Shown here: one piece after another, positions 1 to 6,992 of the stretch
Layout: every line of letters begins with the position of its first letter
Numbering within the stretch: the stretch's first letter is position 1
The notes under the pieces: model-generated
The model's input: only the letters and a program-made list of their open reading frames with translations
What the model was told of the DNA's origin: nothing
Database searches by the model: none
IMG/VR virus record: IMGVR_UViG_3300030098_001361
Span: 500-26,098 of that record
Reading direction: 5' to 3' (one strand)
Length of the DNA stretch: 25,599 bases
DNA from: a virus
Made by a program: the position numbers and the translations under genes

Positions 1-317
1 CTTTACTTACTGTATCTGATGCACCTGCATGGACAACTGGAGCAGGAAATTTAGGAACAGTTTCAAGTGGCGGAACTATTAACTTTACAGTAGCTGCAAC
101 AAATGCTACAAGTTTTGCTGTGCAATCTGGATCAATGCCAGGTGGTGCAAGTTTAAATGCAAGTACAGGTGCAATTACTGGTACTGAATCAGGATCAACG
201 CAAACAACAACGTTTACGTTTACTATACGAGCAACAGATGCAGAGGGCCAAACAGCTGATCGTCAGTTTAATATTATTGTATCTCATGGATCAAGTGGAG
301 GAGCACAGTTTAACTAA
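1..317 (+). CDS. Putative-Ig-domain tail protein, C-terminal part (partial)
   Basis: This is the 3' end of a gene that enters from the left; the frame is open from base 3 to the TAA at 315-317. The visible ~104 residues are rich in Ser, Thr, Gly and Ala. They carry the signature of a putative-Ig (He_PIG/cadherin-like) fold: a PGGASLNASTGAITGT loop followed by a FTFTIRATDAEGQTADRQF strand pair. Such domains are known as accessory binding domains at the ends of phage tail fibres and other virion proteins. The GTG at 120 is an internal codon, not a convincing start, because the reading frame and the fold continue upstream of it. The stop overlaps the ATG of the next tail gene by one base (TAATG), implying translational coupling. 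A host-attachment role is inferred from the domain and the neighbours. Confidence 0.75.
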   Translation, partial: LLTVSDAPAWTTGAGNLGTVSSGGTINFTVAATNATSFAVQSGSMPGGASLNASTGAITGTESGSTQTTTFTFTIRATDAEGQTADRQFNIIVSHGSSGGAQFN

Positions 318-1675
318 TGGCTAGTACATATTTAACAAGAAGTATATCATCAACAGGTAACAGAAAAAAATGGACTTGGAGTGGTTGGCTTAAAAGAGGA
401 AATTTAGGTTCAAATTATATTATGACGTCTAACAATGGTAGTAATCAATACTCTATGCTTCAATTTGATAGTGCAGATATTTTAAGATATTATGATTATA
501 CAAGTGATTATCAAACTCATTTAAAAACAACTAGAGTTTTTAGAGATACTAGTGCTTGGTATCATATTGTTTTTGCTTACGATTCTGCACAATCCACAGC
601 AGCAGATAGAGTAAAAGTTTATGTTAATGGTACTCAAGAAACAAGTTTTGGTACATCTTCTTATCCAAGTCAAAACTATGATAGTTTTATGAACCTTTCA
701 GGAATATCACATTATATAGGTAGAGAAACTGGAACTAGCAATTTGTATGATGGAATTATGACCCACGTGCATTTTTGCGATGGTCAAGCATACGCTGCAT
801 CAGATTTTGGTTTAACCGATGCTACAACTGGAGAGTGGAAAATAAAAACTGCTCCTAGTGTTTCTTATGGAACAAATGGTTATTTTATGTTTAAAGATGA
901 TAACTCTGTAAATGATGATAGTGGTAATGGTAATAATTTTACTTTAACAGCAGGTACATTAACTCCTACACTTGATAACCCAAGCAATAATTTTGCAACA
1001 CTTAATACTTTATTTAAAGCTGGAGCAGGAACAACAACGTTTAGTAATGGTGCTACTACTGGTCAATCGCCTAACTCGCAAGGTAGTGCTGGTGTATCTA
1101 CATTAGGTGTAAGTTCAGGAAAATTTTATGCAGAATTTAAACAAAGTGCAGAAAGCACAGCCAATGAGGGAGCAATAGCCATAGTTGATAGTCATTATAT
1201 AAATCAAAATTTAGGATTAAGTTCTAGTGGATATTATGAATATTGCGTTGCTACTTGGGGATTAAGAGATTATAATGGTGGCAATTTTTATTCAAGTAAC
1301 GGATCAAGATATACAGCCACTGGTCAACACGCAAACTGGTCTAATGGAGATATATTAATGGTAGCTTTAGATGCTGATAATAACAGAGTTTATTTTGGAA
1401 AAAATGGTCAATGGTCTGCTAGTAATACTTGGTCATCTGCTACTCCATCACAATATATGACTATAGACCCAACTGGTTTTGAAGGAGTTTATCACTTTGC
1501 AGTAGGTGATAGCAGTAGTGGAAATAATGTTACTTGGCAAGCAAACTTTGGTAACGGTTATTTTGGATCAACGGCAGTATCTAGTGCAGGAACTAATGCA
1601 TCAAATCTTGGGACTTTTGAGTACGATGTCCCAGCGGGCTATACTGCGTTATGTACAAAGGGGTTAAACGAATAA
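317..1675 (+). CDS. Tail/receptor-binding protein with LamG and SPRY-like domains
   Basis: This 452-residue protein has no signal peptide. Residues ~15-215 look like a concanavalin-A/LamG jelly roll: a WTWSGWLKRG opening, AWYHIVFAYD and VKVYVNGTQ strands, and a late SHYIGRE strand. After a linker rich in Gly and Asn, residues ~270-445 resemble a SPRY-type lectin fold, seen in SSGKFYAEF, DILMVALDADNNRVYFGKNGQW and the YHFAVGD strand. LamG plus SPRY pairs are common in tail appendages of marine phages, where they are thought to bind surface glycans; the specific ligand cannot be read here. The start ATG at 317 overlaps the previous stop. It sits in a row of tail genes, and the next gene starts two bases after its stop. 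The domain call is by motif resemblance, not alignment. Confidence 0.75.
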   Translation: MASTYLTRSISSTGNRKKWTWSGWLKRGNLGSNYIMTSNNGSNQYSMLQFDSADILRYYDYTSDYQTHLKTTRVFRDTSAWYHIVFAYDSAQSTAADRVKVYVNGTQETSFGTSSYPSQNYDSFMNLSGISHYIGRETGTSNLYDGIMTHVHFCDGQAYAASDFGLTDATTGEWKIKTAPSVSYGTNGYFMFKDDNSVNDDSGNGNNFTLTAGTLTPTLDNPSNNFATLNTLFKAGAGTTTFSNGATTGQSPNSQGSAGVSTLGVSSGKFYAEFKQSAESTANEGAIAIVDSHYINQNLGLSSSGYYEYCVATWGLRDYNGGNFYSSNGSRYTATGQHANWSNGDILMVALDADNNRVYFGKNGQWSASNTWSSATPSQYMTIDPTGFEGVYHFAVGDSSSGNNVTWQANFGNGYFGSTAVSSAGTNASNLGTFEYDVPAGYTALCTKGLNE

Positions 1676-1676
1676 T

Positions 1677-2720
1677 ATGGCTTATTCAACAATTAGTAGA
1701 TCTACAGATCATTTTAGAACAAAACTTTATGCTGGTAATTCAACAGCATCAAGAGGAATAACTTTTGATGAAAGTGCAAATATGAAACCAGATTGGGTAT
1801 GGATAAAAGAAAGAGATGATACCATAAACCACTATGGTTTTGATGCTGTAAGAGGAGCAACAAAAGGATTATCTCAAAATATAACTAACGCAGAAGTTAC
1901 AAGAGATAGCACATGGTTTAATTCTTTTGATACAAATGGATTTACCATAGGAGCCGAAGATAATATTAACGATACTGGTGATAATTATGTTGCATGGTGT
2001 TGGAAAGCAGCAAACTCTTCAGGTTCATCTAATTCAGATGGTTCTGTGACATCAACTGTATCTGCAAATACAACAGCAGGATTTAGCATTGTAAAATTTA
2101 ATGTAGGAAACAGTGGTGGTAATATTACTGTAGGTCATGGTTTAGGGGCTGCACCTAAAATGATAATAATTAAAAGTTTAGCTGACAATTATAATTGGGA
2201 TGTTTATGTAGAAAATGTAGGAAATAATAAAAGATTAATATTAAATGACACTACTACAGAAAGTTCAAGCACATTTATGAATAATACATCACCAACAAGT
2301 TCAGTTTTTACTTTTAAACAAACTCATTATGGTAATAATGCTGATGCTATAGCTTATTGTTTTAAAAATATTACTGGATATCAAAAAATAGGACAATATT
2401 ATGGCAATGGAGTAGCTGGAGATCCTTATGTTTATTTAGGATTTAAACCAACTTTTCTATTAATTAAAAATGTAGCTGCAACTCAAAGTTGGAGATTAGT
2501 TGATATCAAAAGGAATGGTTTTAATCCTAATAATCACATGCTTTATCCAAATCTTAGTAACGCAGAAAGTACAAGTGAATATGTTATAGATATACTTTCA
2601 CATGGATTTAGAGTTGTATCAACTGATGCTGGAGTAAATGGTAGTAGTAATAGACACATTTATTTAGCTATAGGACAAACAGCTGTAGGAAATAATAATA
2701 TAGCTTGTACCGCGAGGTAA
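1677..2720 (+). CDS. Tail appendage protein (DUF7483-like)
   Basis: This 347-residue, Ser/Asn/Thr-rich beta protein contains two similar halves. Residues ~1-115 have the pattern of a KPDWVWIKERD strand followed by DNYVAWCWKA. Residues ~130-340 repeat it with PKMIIIKSL, AIAYCFKN, PTFLLIKNV and HIYLAIGQ. This 'P-x-hydrophobic-IK ... A-W/Y-C' pattern is familiar from marine phage tail proteins (probably the DUF7483 family), which often stand C-terminal to LamG domains in one polypeptide. Here the block is a separate gene, starting at 1677 two bases after the lectin gene stops. Its likely job is part of the receptor-binding appendage. The stop codon lies in the loop of a small hairpin that also covers the ribosome site of the next gene. 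The function is inferred from context; the family name is from memory. Confidence 0.65.
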   Translation: MAYSTISRSTDHFRTKLYAGNSTASRGITFDESANMKPDWVWIKERDDTINHYGFDAVRGATKGLSQNITNAEVTRDSTWFNSFDTNGFTIGAEDNINDTGDNYVAWCWKAANSSGSSNSDGSVTSTVSANTTAGFSIVKFNVGNSGGNITVGHGLGAAPKMIIIKSLADNYNWDVYVENVGNNKRLILNDTTTESSSTFMNNTSPTSSVFTFKQTHYGNNADAIAYCFKNITGYQKIGQYYGNGVAGDPYVYLGFKPTFLLIKNVAATQSWRLVDIKRNGFNPNNHMLYPNLSNAESTSEYVIDILSHGFRVVSTDAGVNGSSNRHIYLAIGQTAVGNNNIACTAR

Positions 2721-2740
2721 TCTCGCATGTACTTCGGTGC
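2706..2740 (+). promoter_or_regulatory. Hairpin sequestering the ribosome site of the repeat-protein gene
   Basis: GCGAG (2712-2716) pairs perfectly with CTCGC (2722-2726) across the five-base loop GTAAT. The loop holds the stop codon of the upstream gene (2718-2720), and the stem contains most of the GAGG Shine-Dalgarno (2714-2717) for the ATG at 2727. GTAC at 2707-2710 and 2729-2732 could extend the stem past a small internal loop. Alternatively GTAC (2729-2732) can pair with GTGC (2737-2740) around a C(UUCG)G tetraloop. This arrangement would make translation of the downstream gene depend on ribosomes finishing the upstream one. The structure is seen directly; the regulatory role is inferred. 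Confidence 0.5.
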
Positions 2741-3365
2741 TACCCCCTTTTCGGCAGCAGCCTTCTCTGATGTAGGCTTTAATCCTAATGCATTTGTTAG
2801 TATAACAGGTCAAAGAATAAATGTATCAATTGGAAATGTAACACAAACAGCAGATGCTAATTTTTCAATTACTGGTCAACGATTAAATATATCAACAGGT
2901 GATTCAACTATCGTAGGAAAAGCATTAGTTGCATTAACAGGCAATCAGTTAAAACTAACAATTAGTAGTGTTCAGGCCTCTATACCAAATACTGCTGCTG
3001 TATTTGGTAATCAATTTGAAGTATCAATAAATAGTGTTACAACAAAAGCGGGTGCTTCTCCTACCATAATTGGCAATAGATCTAATATTAGCGTTGGAAA
3101 TATAACTACTATAGGAAAAGCAAATGTTAGTGTTGTAGGAGGTAGATTAAATATATCACTTGGCACTGCTGTAGCTAAAGCTAATGCAGTTGCTGTTATA
3201 ACAGGTAATAGATTAAATATTAGTACAACTGAAGTTAGTATTCTTGCTAAAGCTAAGGTATTACCAAATAGTAATAGATTAAACGTAGCTGATTCTGATA
3301 TTACATTAAGAATGTGGGAAAGTGTTCCTACAAATGCAACACAAACCTGGACGGAGATACCATAA
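2727..3365 (+). CDS. Tail-associated protein of eight 22-residue repeats
   Basis: This is a 212-residue protein with three parts. The N-terminal cap (residues 1-23) is headed by FGATPFSAAAFSDVG. Residues 24-199 hold eight consecutive 22-residue repeats whose core reads roughly (I/V)-x-G-(N/Q)-R-x-N-(I/V)-S-x-G, followed by an alternating strand. A 13-residue tail ends in TQTWTEIP. The strict period with alternating hydrophobic residues suggests a beta-solenoid or a string of beta-hairpins, as in fibre shafts. Short proteins with the FGATPFS cap are familiar in marine phages but have no assigned function. The next gene is a clear paralogue with only two repeats. The ATG at 2727 has a GAGG nine bases upstream that lies inside a hairpin. 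A tail-fibre or decoration role is inferred from position. Confidence 0.7.
   Translation: MYFGATPFSAAAFSDVGFNPNAFVSITGQRINVSIGNVTQTADANFSITGQRLNISTGDSTIVGKALVALTGNQLKLTISSVQASIPNTAAVFGNQFEVSINSVTTKAGASPTIIGNRSNISVGNITTIGKANVSVVGGRLNISLGTAVAKANAVAVITGNRLNISTTEVSILAKAKVLPNSNRLNVADSDITLRMWESVPTNATQTWTEIP
2796..3323 (+). repeat. Eight tandem 22-codon repeats (66 bp unit)
   Basis: The protein repeat continues without gaps for eight units. Units 1, 2, 5, 6 and 7 share the G-(Q/N/G)-R-x-N-(I/V)-S core. Units 3 and 4 carry GNQ in place of G-x-R, and unit 8 has SNR. The DNA units are diverged, so this is an old protein repeat and not a young DNA satellite. Two related units occur in the next gene (about 3428-3550). 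Confidence 0.75.
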
Positions 3366-3610
3366 TGTTATTTGGAGCAACACCTTTCGCATCAACAACT
3401 TTTGCTGGAGTAGGTATACAAAATGTGGTAGTATCTGTTAACGGCAAAAGAGTCAATATAAACATAGGAAATACATTAGTTGGATTTGGAGCCAATGTTA
3501 CAGGCAATAGATTTAATGTTGCAAGTGGTAGTGTTTCTGTGATATCATGGAATGAAATAGATCCAAACGCAACAGGGACATGGGTTCCAATAGACCCATT
3601 AAACCCATAG
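3365..3610 (+). CDS. Short paralogue of the repeat protein (two repeats)
   Basis: This 81-residue protein begins FGATPFASTTFAGVG, matching the cap of the preceding 212-residue protein. It then has about two 22-residue units, with cores NGKRVNINIG and TGNRFNVASG. It ends WNEIDPNATGTWVPIDPLNP, matching the WESVPTNATQTWTEIP end of its neighbour. It is therefore a tandem gene duplicate that differs mainly in repeat number. The frame is open upstream to an alternative start at 3314, but that would run 52 bases into the previous gene and add a non-homologous leader. The ATG at 3365 aligns with the paralogue's start and forms a TAATG junction, so it is chosen. A structural role near the tail fibre is inferred. 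Confidence 0.75.
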   Translation: MLFGATPFASTTFAGVGIQNVVVSVNGKRVNINIGNTLVGFGANVTGNRFNVASGSVSVISWNEIDPNATGTWVPIDPLNP

Positions 3611-3617
3611 GAGAATT

Positions 3618-4337
3618 ATGGCATCGAGTACATCAAGTGATTTAAAACTAGAACTAATTACAACAGGTGAGAAGTCAGGTACCTGGGGTACAATTACAAA
3701 CACAAATTTACAGATATTAGAGCAAGCAGCATCAGGTTATATATCATTGGCAGTAGGATCTGGTGATGTTGCCTTATCTTTAGCAAATCACGCTACAGCA
3801 AATGGTAAGAATCTATACTACAAATTAACTGGCACATTAAATGCAAACAGAACAGTTACCATGCCAGACTCTTCAGAAAGAGTATTCATAGTAGAGGATG
3901 CTACAGCTAGATCATCTAGCAATTACACATTAACTGTTAAAACTGTATCGGGAACAGGTTTAGCTTTACCTATAGGATCAACAACTATTTTATATTCTGA
4001 TGGCACAAATATTACAGGTAAATTACAGACAAAAGGTTATTATACAGTTCCTGGTGCTTACACAGCTGTTAATAATGATCAATTATTAATTGATACCTCT
4101 GGTGGTGGTATAAGTAGTTCAGTAACCGTAACTTTACCCGCATCACCTGCTATTGGTAATGAAGTTACGTTTATAGATAGTGGTAATAATTTTGCTTCTA
4201 ATAACTTAACTATTGCTAGAAATGGATCTAATATCTTAGGTGCAGCTTCTAATCTAGTAGTCAGTGCAAATGGCTCCGCTTTTACTTTGGTATATGTAAA
4301 TGCAACTAGAGGTTGGGTATACAAAGACAAAATATAG
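3618..4337 (+). CDS. Tail fibre protein (GEKSGTWG type)
   Basis: This 239-residue protein has the N-terminal pattern SDLKLELITTGEKSGTWG followed by TNTNLQILEQA. It is widespread in marine phage tail-fibre and virion-adaptor proteins, where it probably forms the attachment segment to the virion. The rest (about residues 45-239) is beta-rich and dominated by Gly, Ser, Thr and Asn. It has two similar halves: TVTMPDSSERVFIVEDAT...NYTLTVKT and SVTVTLPASPAIGNEVTFIDSG...NNLTIARNG. The end, FTLVYVNATRGWVYKD, resembles the last strand of such fibre domains. There is a good AGGAG ahead of the ATG at 3618. It closes the tail-appendage block; the enzyme or ligand, if any, is unknown. Confidence 0.75.
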   Translation: MASSTSSDLKLELITTGEKSGTWGTITNTNLQILEQAASGYISLAVGSGDVALSLANHATANGKNLYYKLTGTLNANRTVTMPDSSERVFIVEDATARSSSNYTLTVKTVSGTGLALPIGSTTILYSDGTNITGKLQTKGYYTVPGAYTAVNNDQLLIDTSGGGISSSVTVTLPASPAIGNEVTFIDSGNNFASNNLTIARNGSNILGAASNLVVSANGSAFTLVYVNATRGWVYKDKI

Positions 4338-4347
4338 GGTCTAACGT

Positions 4348-6252
4348 ATGGCTCTAATTGATTTTAAATTCAAACCTGGAATTGACAAACAAAATACATC
4401 TGTAGGTGCTGAAAATAGTTGGGTAGATTCCGACAATGTAAGATTTAGATATGGTCTTCCAGAAAAGGTTGGTGGTTGGTCATCTCTTGTAACAGATACA
4501 ATAGTGGGAGTATCTAGAGCACAACACGCTTTTGTAGATTTAGATGGTAATAGATATGTTGCTATAGGTACAGATAAATTTTTACTTATTTATTTTGAAG
4601 GTCAGTTACATGACATTACACCACTTAAAACAACTTTAACATCTGCAACTATCGCAACCACAAATAATTCAGCTACATGCACAATTACTAAAGCTGCACA
4701 TGGTTTATCTATTGGAGATATCGTACAATTAGATAATGTTACTTTACCAGGTGGTACAGGTTATCAAAACTCTGACTTTGAAGATAAGAATTTTCAAGTT
4801 ATCACAGTGCCCACTACAGGAACATTTACAATCACACAATCTAGTAATGCAACCGCAACTGTATCTACAGGCGGTAGTTTAAGCATAAAACCTTTTGAAC
4901 CTGTAGGCCCAAGAGCACAATCATATGGTTATGGTTGGGGTATTGATACATGGGGCACAGGTAACTGGGGTGAGGCAGCTTCTGCATCAAGTGTATCACT
5001 AGAACCTGGATTATGGTCGTTAAGTAATTTTGGAGAAGTATTAATTGCAACAGTTGCAAATGGTAAAACTTTTACATGGAATGCTGGAGCAGGGTCGCCT
5101 TTAACAACAAGAGCATCTACAACAACATCTAATTTTCAAACAGGTAATAATCCCACAGCTAGTAGAGTTACTTTAATATCTCCAACAACAAGACACTTGA
5201 TACATTTAGGTACAGAAACAACTATTGGAACTACATCAACACAAGATGATATGTTTATAAGATTTTCTGACAGAGAAGATATCAACACTTATACACCAAC
5301 TGCTACTAACACAGCAGGTTCTCAAAGATTACAAGATGGTACAAAAATTTTAGCTGCAACAAAAGCCAAAGAAAGTATTTTGATATGGACAGATAACGCT
5401 CTATATACAATGAAATTTGTAGGAGCACCGTTTACATTTGGTTTTGAACAGGTTGGTACAAACTGTGGTATCATAGGTAAGAATGCTGCAGTTGAAATAG
5501 ATGGTGCCGCTTTTTGGATGTCAGCAAAAGGTTTCTTTTTATTTGATGGTACGGTTAAATCTCTTCCTTGTTCTGTAGAGGATTTTGTATATGATAATTT
5601 TGATACAACAAAAGGCCAACAAGTATATGCTGGTTTAAACAATTTGTATACAGAAGTTATTTGGTATTATCCTTCAAGTGGTGCAGATTATAATGATAAA
5701 TATGTTGTTTATAATTATGGTGAAAATACTTGGTATACGGGAACAGAGGCTAGAACTTCTTGGATAGATGCAACAGTATATCAAAATCCTTTTGCTACAA
5801 AATATGATTCTTCTGCATCAGGAACTTTTCCTGTAATCGTGGGTGAGTCAGGTCTAGGACAAACAACCTATTTTGAACATGAGGTGGGAACCGATCAGGT
5901 TAATCCAAATGGAACTACAACAACTGTTACCTCTTTCATACAATCTTTTGATTTTGATATAGCTAACCCACAGATGGGAGAAGGAGAATTTTTCTTAGCT
6001 GTTAGAAGATTTATACCAGACTTTAAAAATCTACAGGGAAATGCAAAAGTTACAATGGCGGTGAAAAGGTTTCCTCAACAATCTCAAACAACTACCTCAT
6101 TAAGTCCGTTTACAATCACCTCTTCAACGAATAAAAAAGACACACGTGCTAGAGGTAGATATGTAAATATTAAAATCGAGAATGATGCGGCTAGTGAATC
6201 ATGGAGATTTGGCACATTTAAGATAGATATACAACCAGATGGTAGAAGATAA
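4348..6252 (+). CDS. Large virion structural protein (tail nozzle/stabilisation candidate)
   Basis: This 634-residue protein opens with FKFKPGIDKQNTSVGAENSW, then DSDNVRFRYGLPEKVGGW. This opening is highly recurrent in marine podovirus-like phages and annotated only as a structural protein. Residues ~97-180 look like an inserted beta domain (HGLSIGDIVQLDNV, then TGTFTITQ). The remainder is a run of beta strands with repeated Trp, Tyr and Gly, compatible with a propeller-like body such as that of P22 gp10 or T7 gp12 nozzle proteins. That comparison rests on size, composition and position between fibre and ejection genes, not on alignment. The start ATG at 4348 has no strong Shine-Dalgarno. The stop overlaps the next ATG (TAATG at 6250-6254). 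The structural role is fairly secure; the exact part of the virion is not. Confidence 0.6.
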   Translation: MALIDFKFKPGIDKQNTSVGAENSWVDSDNVRFRYGLPEKVGGWSSLVTDTIVGVSRAQHAFVDLDGNRYVAIGTDKFLLIYFEGQLHDITPLKTTLTSATIATTNNSATCTITKAAHGLSIGDIVQLDNVTLPGGTGYQNSDFEDKNFQVITVPTTGTFTITQSSNATATVSTGGSLSIKPFEPVGPRAQSYGYGWGIDTWGTGNWGEAASASSVSLEPGLWSLSNFGEVLIATVANGKTFTWNAGAGSPLTTRASTTTSNFQTGNNPTASRVTLISPTTRHLIHLGTETTIGTTSTQDDMFIRFSDREDINTYTPTATNTAGSQRLQDGTKILAATKAKESILIWTDNALYTMKFVGAPFTFGFEQVGTNCGIIGKNAAVEIDGAAFWMSAKGFFLFDGTVKSLPCSVEDFVYDNFDTTKGQQVYAGLNNLYTEVIWYYPSSGADYNDKYVVYNYGENTWYTGTEARTSWIDATVYQNPFATKYDSSASGTFPVIVGESGLGQTTYFEHEVGTDQVNPNGTTTTVTSFIQSFDFDIANPQMGEGEFFLAVRRFIPDFKNLQGNAKVTMAVKRFPQQSQTTTSLSPFTITSSTNKKDTRARGRYVNIKIENDAASESWRFGTFKIDIQPDGRR

Positions 6253-6419
6253 TGGCTAAGATTACAATAAGAGTACCAGAACCAAAACAACAATATGATG
6301 TATCAAACCAGAAACAGATCAATAGATCATTGGCTAGTATTGTAGAACAACTAAATTCTACTTATTTAAATGAATTAAAAGAGGAGCAGGAGCGATTTAC
6401 CTGGTTTTTAGGTGGCTAA
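6252..6419 (+). CDS. Small conserved phage protein, 55 residues
   Basis: This is a 55-residue gene. The start ATG overlaps the stop of the large structural gene by one base, and the TAA at 6417-6419 overlaps the GTG start of the next gene by eight bases. The protein begins MAKITIRVPEPKQQYDVSNQKQ. It continues with a helix-prone segment NRSLASIVEQLNSTYLNELKEEQERF and ends TWFLGG. The tight packing on both sides and the typical marine-phage pattern 'QYD...NQ...R...I..QLN.TY' argue that it is real despite its length. No enzyme motif is present. A minor virion or assembly role is a guess from location. Confidence 0.75.
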   Translation: MAKITIRVPEPKQQYDVSNQKQINRSLASIVEQLNSTYLNELKEEQERFTWFLGG

Positions 6420-6741
6420 TATATATACAAACGTAAAAGCAGATTTGACAACTAGTGGAAATACTAGTATTTTTACCGTTCCAGCGGCTACAACTGCTAT
6501 TATCAAGTCTTTTATAGTGTCAAATGACTCAGGATCTGCTGATGCTATACAGGTTGAAGTGCTCAACACAACAGGAAATGTGTTTAGTCTATTTAAAAGC
6601 AAGGCTGTTGGAGCAAATACTACTATAGATTTGTTAACAAATCCGTTAATATTAACGGAAAATGAGCAAATAAAAGTACAGGCAACCACTGCAGATAGAT
6701 TGCATGTAATTTTATCTATGTTACAATTGAATAGGGATTAG
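6412..6741 (+). CDS. Small beta-rich protein, unknown (GTG start)
   Basis: This 109-residue protein starts at GTG 6412 inside the last codons of the preceding small gene. No ATG occurs early in the frame, and the first residues ANIYTNVKADLTTSG fit a structured N-terminus. The sequence alternates hydrophobic and Thr/Ser/Asn residues (FTVPAATTAIIKSFIVSND, AIQVEVLN, NPLILTENEQIKVQATTADRLHVILSMLQL), suggesting an all-beta sandwich of the small virion-protein type. It has no catalytic motif. It lies between the large structural protein and the ejection-type genes, so a minor virion, neck or head-tail joining role is plausible but unproven. Confidence 0.65.
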   Translation: MANIYTNVKADLTTSGNTSIFTVPAATTAIIKSFIVSNDSGSADAIQVEVLNTTGNVFSLFKSKAVGANTTIDLLTNPLILTENEQIKVQATTADRLHVILSMLQLNRD

Positions 6742-6744
6742 ATT

Positions 6745-6990
6745 ATGGCATTTAAAGAACCAGGCTCAGTTCGCTACGAAACAATAAACGGCAAAAAAGT
6801 GCCTGTTGTTGAATGTGAGGCTGAGATAGTTTTAAGAAATACAAAAACAAATTATGAGTATTCTTCTGACAAAGAGGCAGAAGATGATATTGCAAACCCA
6901 GAAACAGATACAGTAAGAGAAGATGTTACTAGATCGGTTAAAATTAAAGTAGCGGAGATGCCACCACTAGGTGCTGCATCAGATGAATAA
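6745..6990 (+). CDS. Conserved hypothetical acidic protein, 81 residues
   Basis: This is a small, strongly acidic protein. It starts MAFKEPGSVRYETINGKKVPVVECEAEI, has a central NTKTNYEYSSDKEAEDDIANPETDTVREDVTRS stretch and ends KIKVAEMPPLGAASDE. The pattern recurs in marine phage genomes at this place without an assigned function. It follows the previous gene by three bases and precedes the next by two, so it belongs to the same transcription unit. It has no membrane segment or enzyme motif. A minor structural or scaffolding-type role is possible only by position. Confidence 0.65.
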   Translation: MAFKEPGSVRYETINGKKVPVVECEAEIVLRNTKTNYEYSSDKEAEDDIANPETDTVREDVTRSVKIKVAEMPPLGAASDE

Positions 6991-6992
6991 TT

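Noticed and set aside
2796-3323. CRISPR-like array
   Set aside because: The periodicity is a protein-level 66-bp repeat inside an open frame, with diverged DNA and no spacers.
3314-3364. Upstream extension of the second repeat-protein gene
   Set aside because: The added residues are unlike the paralogue, while the ATG at 3365 matches its start and forms a TAATG junction.
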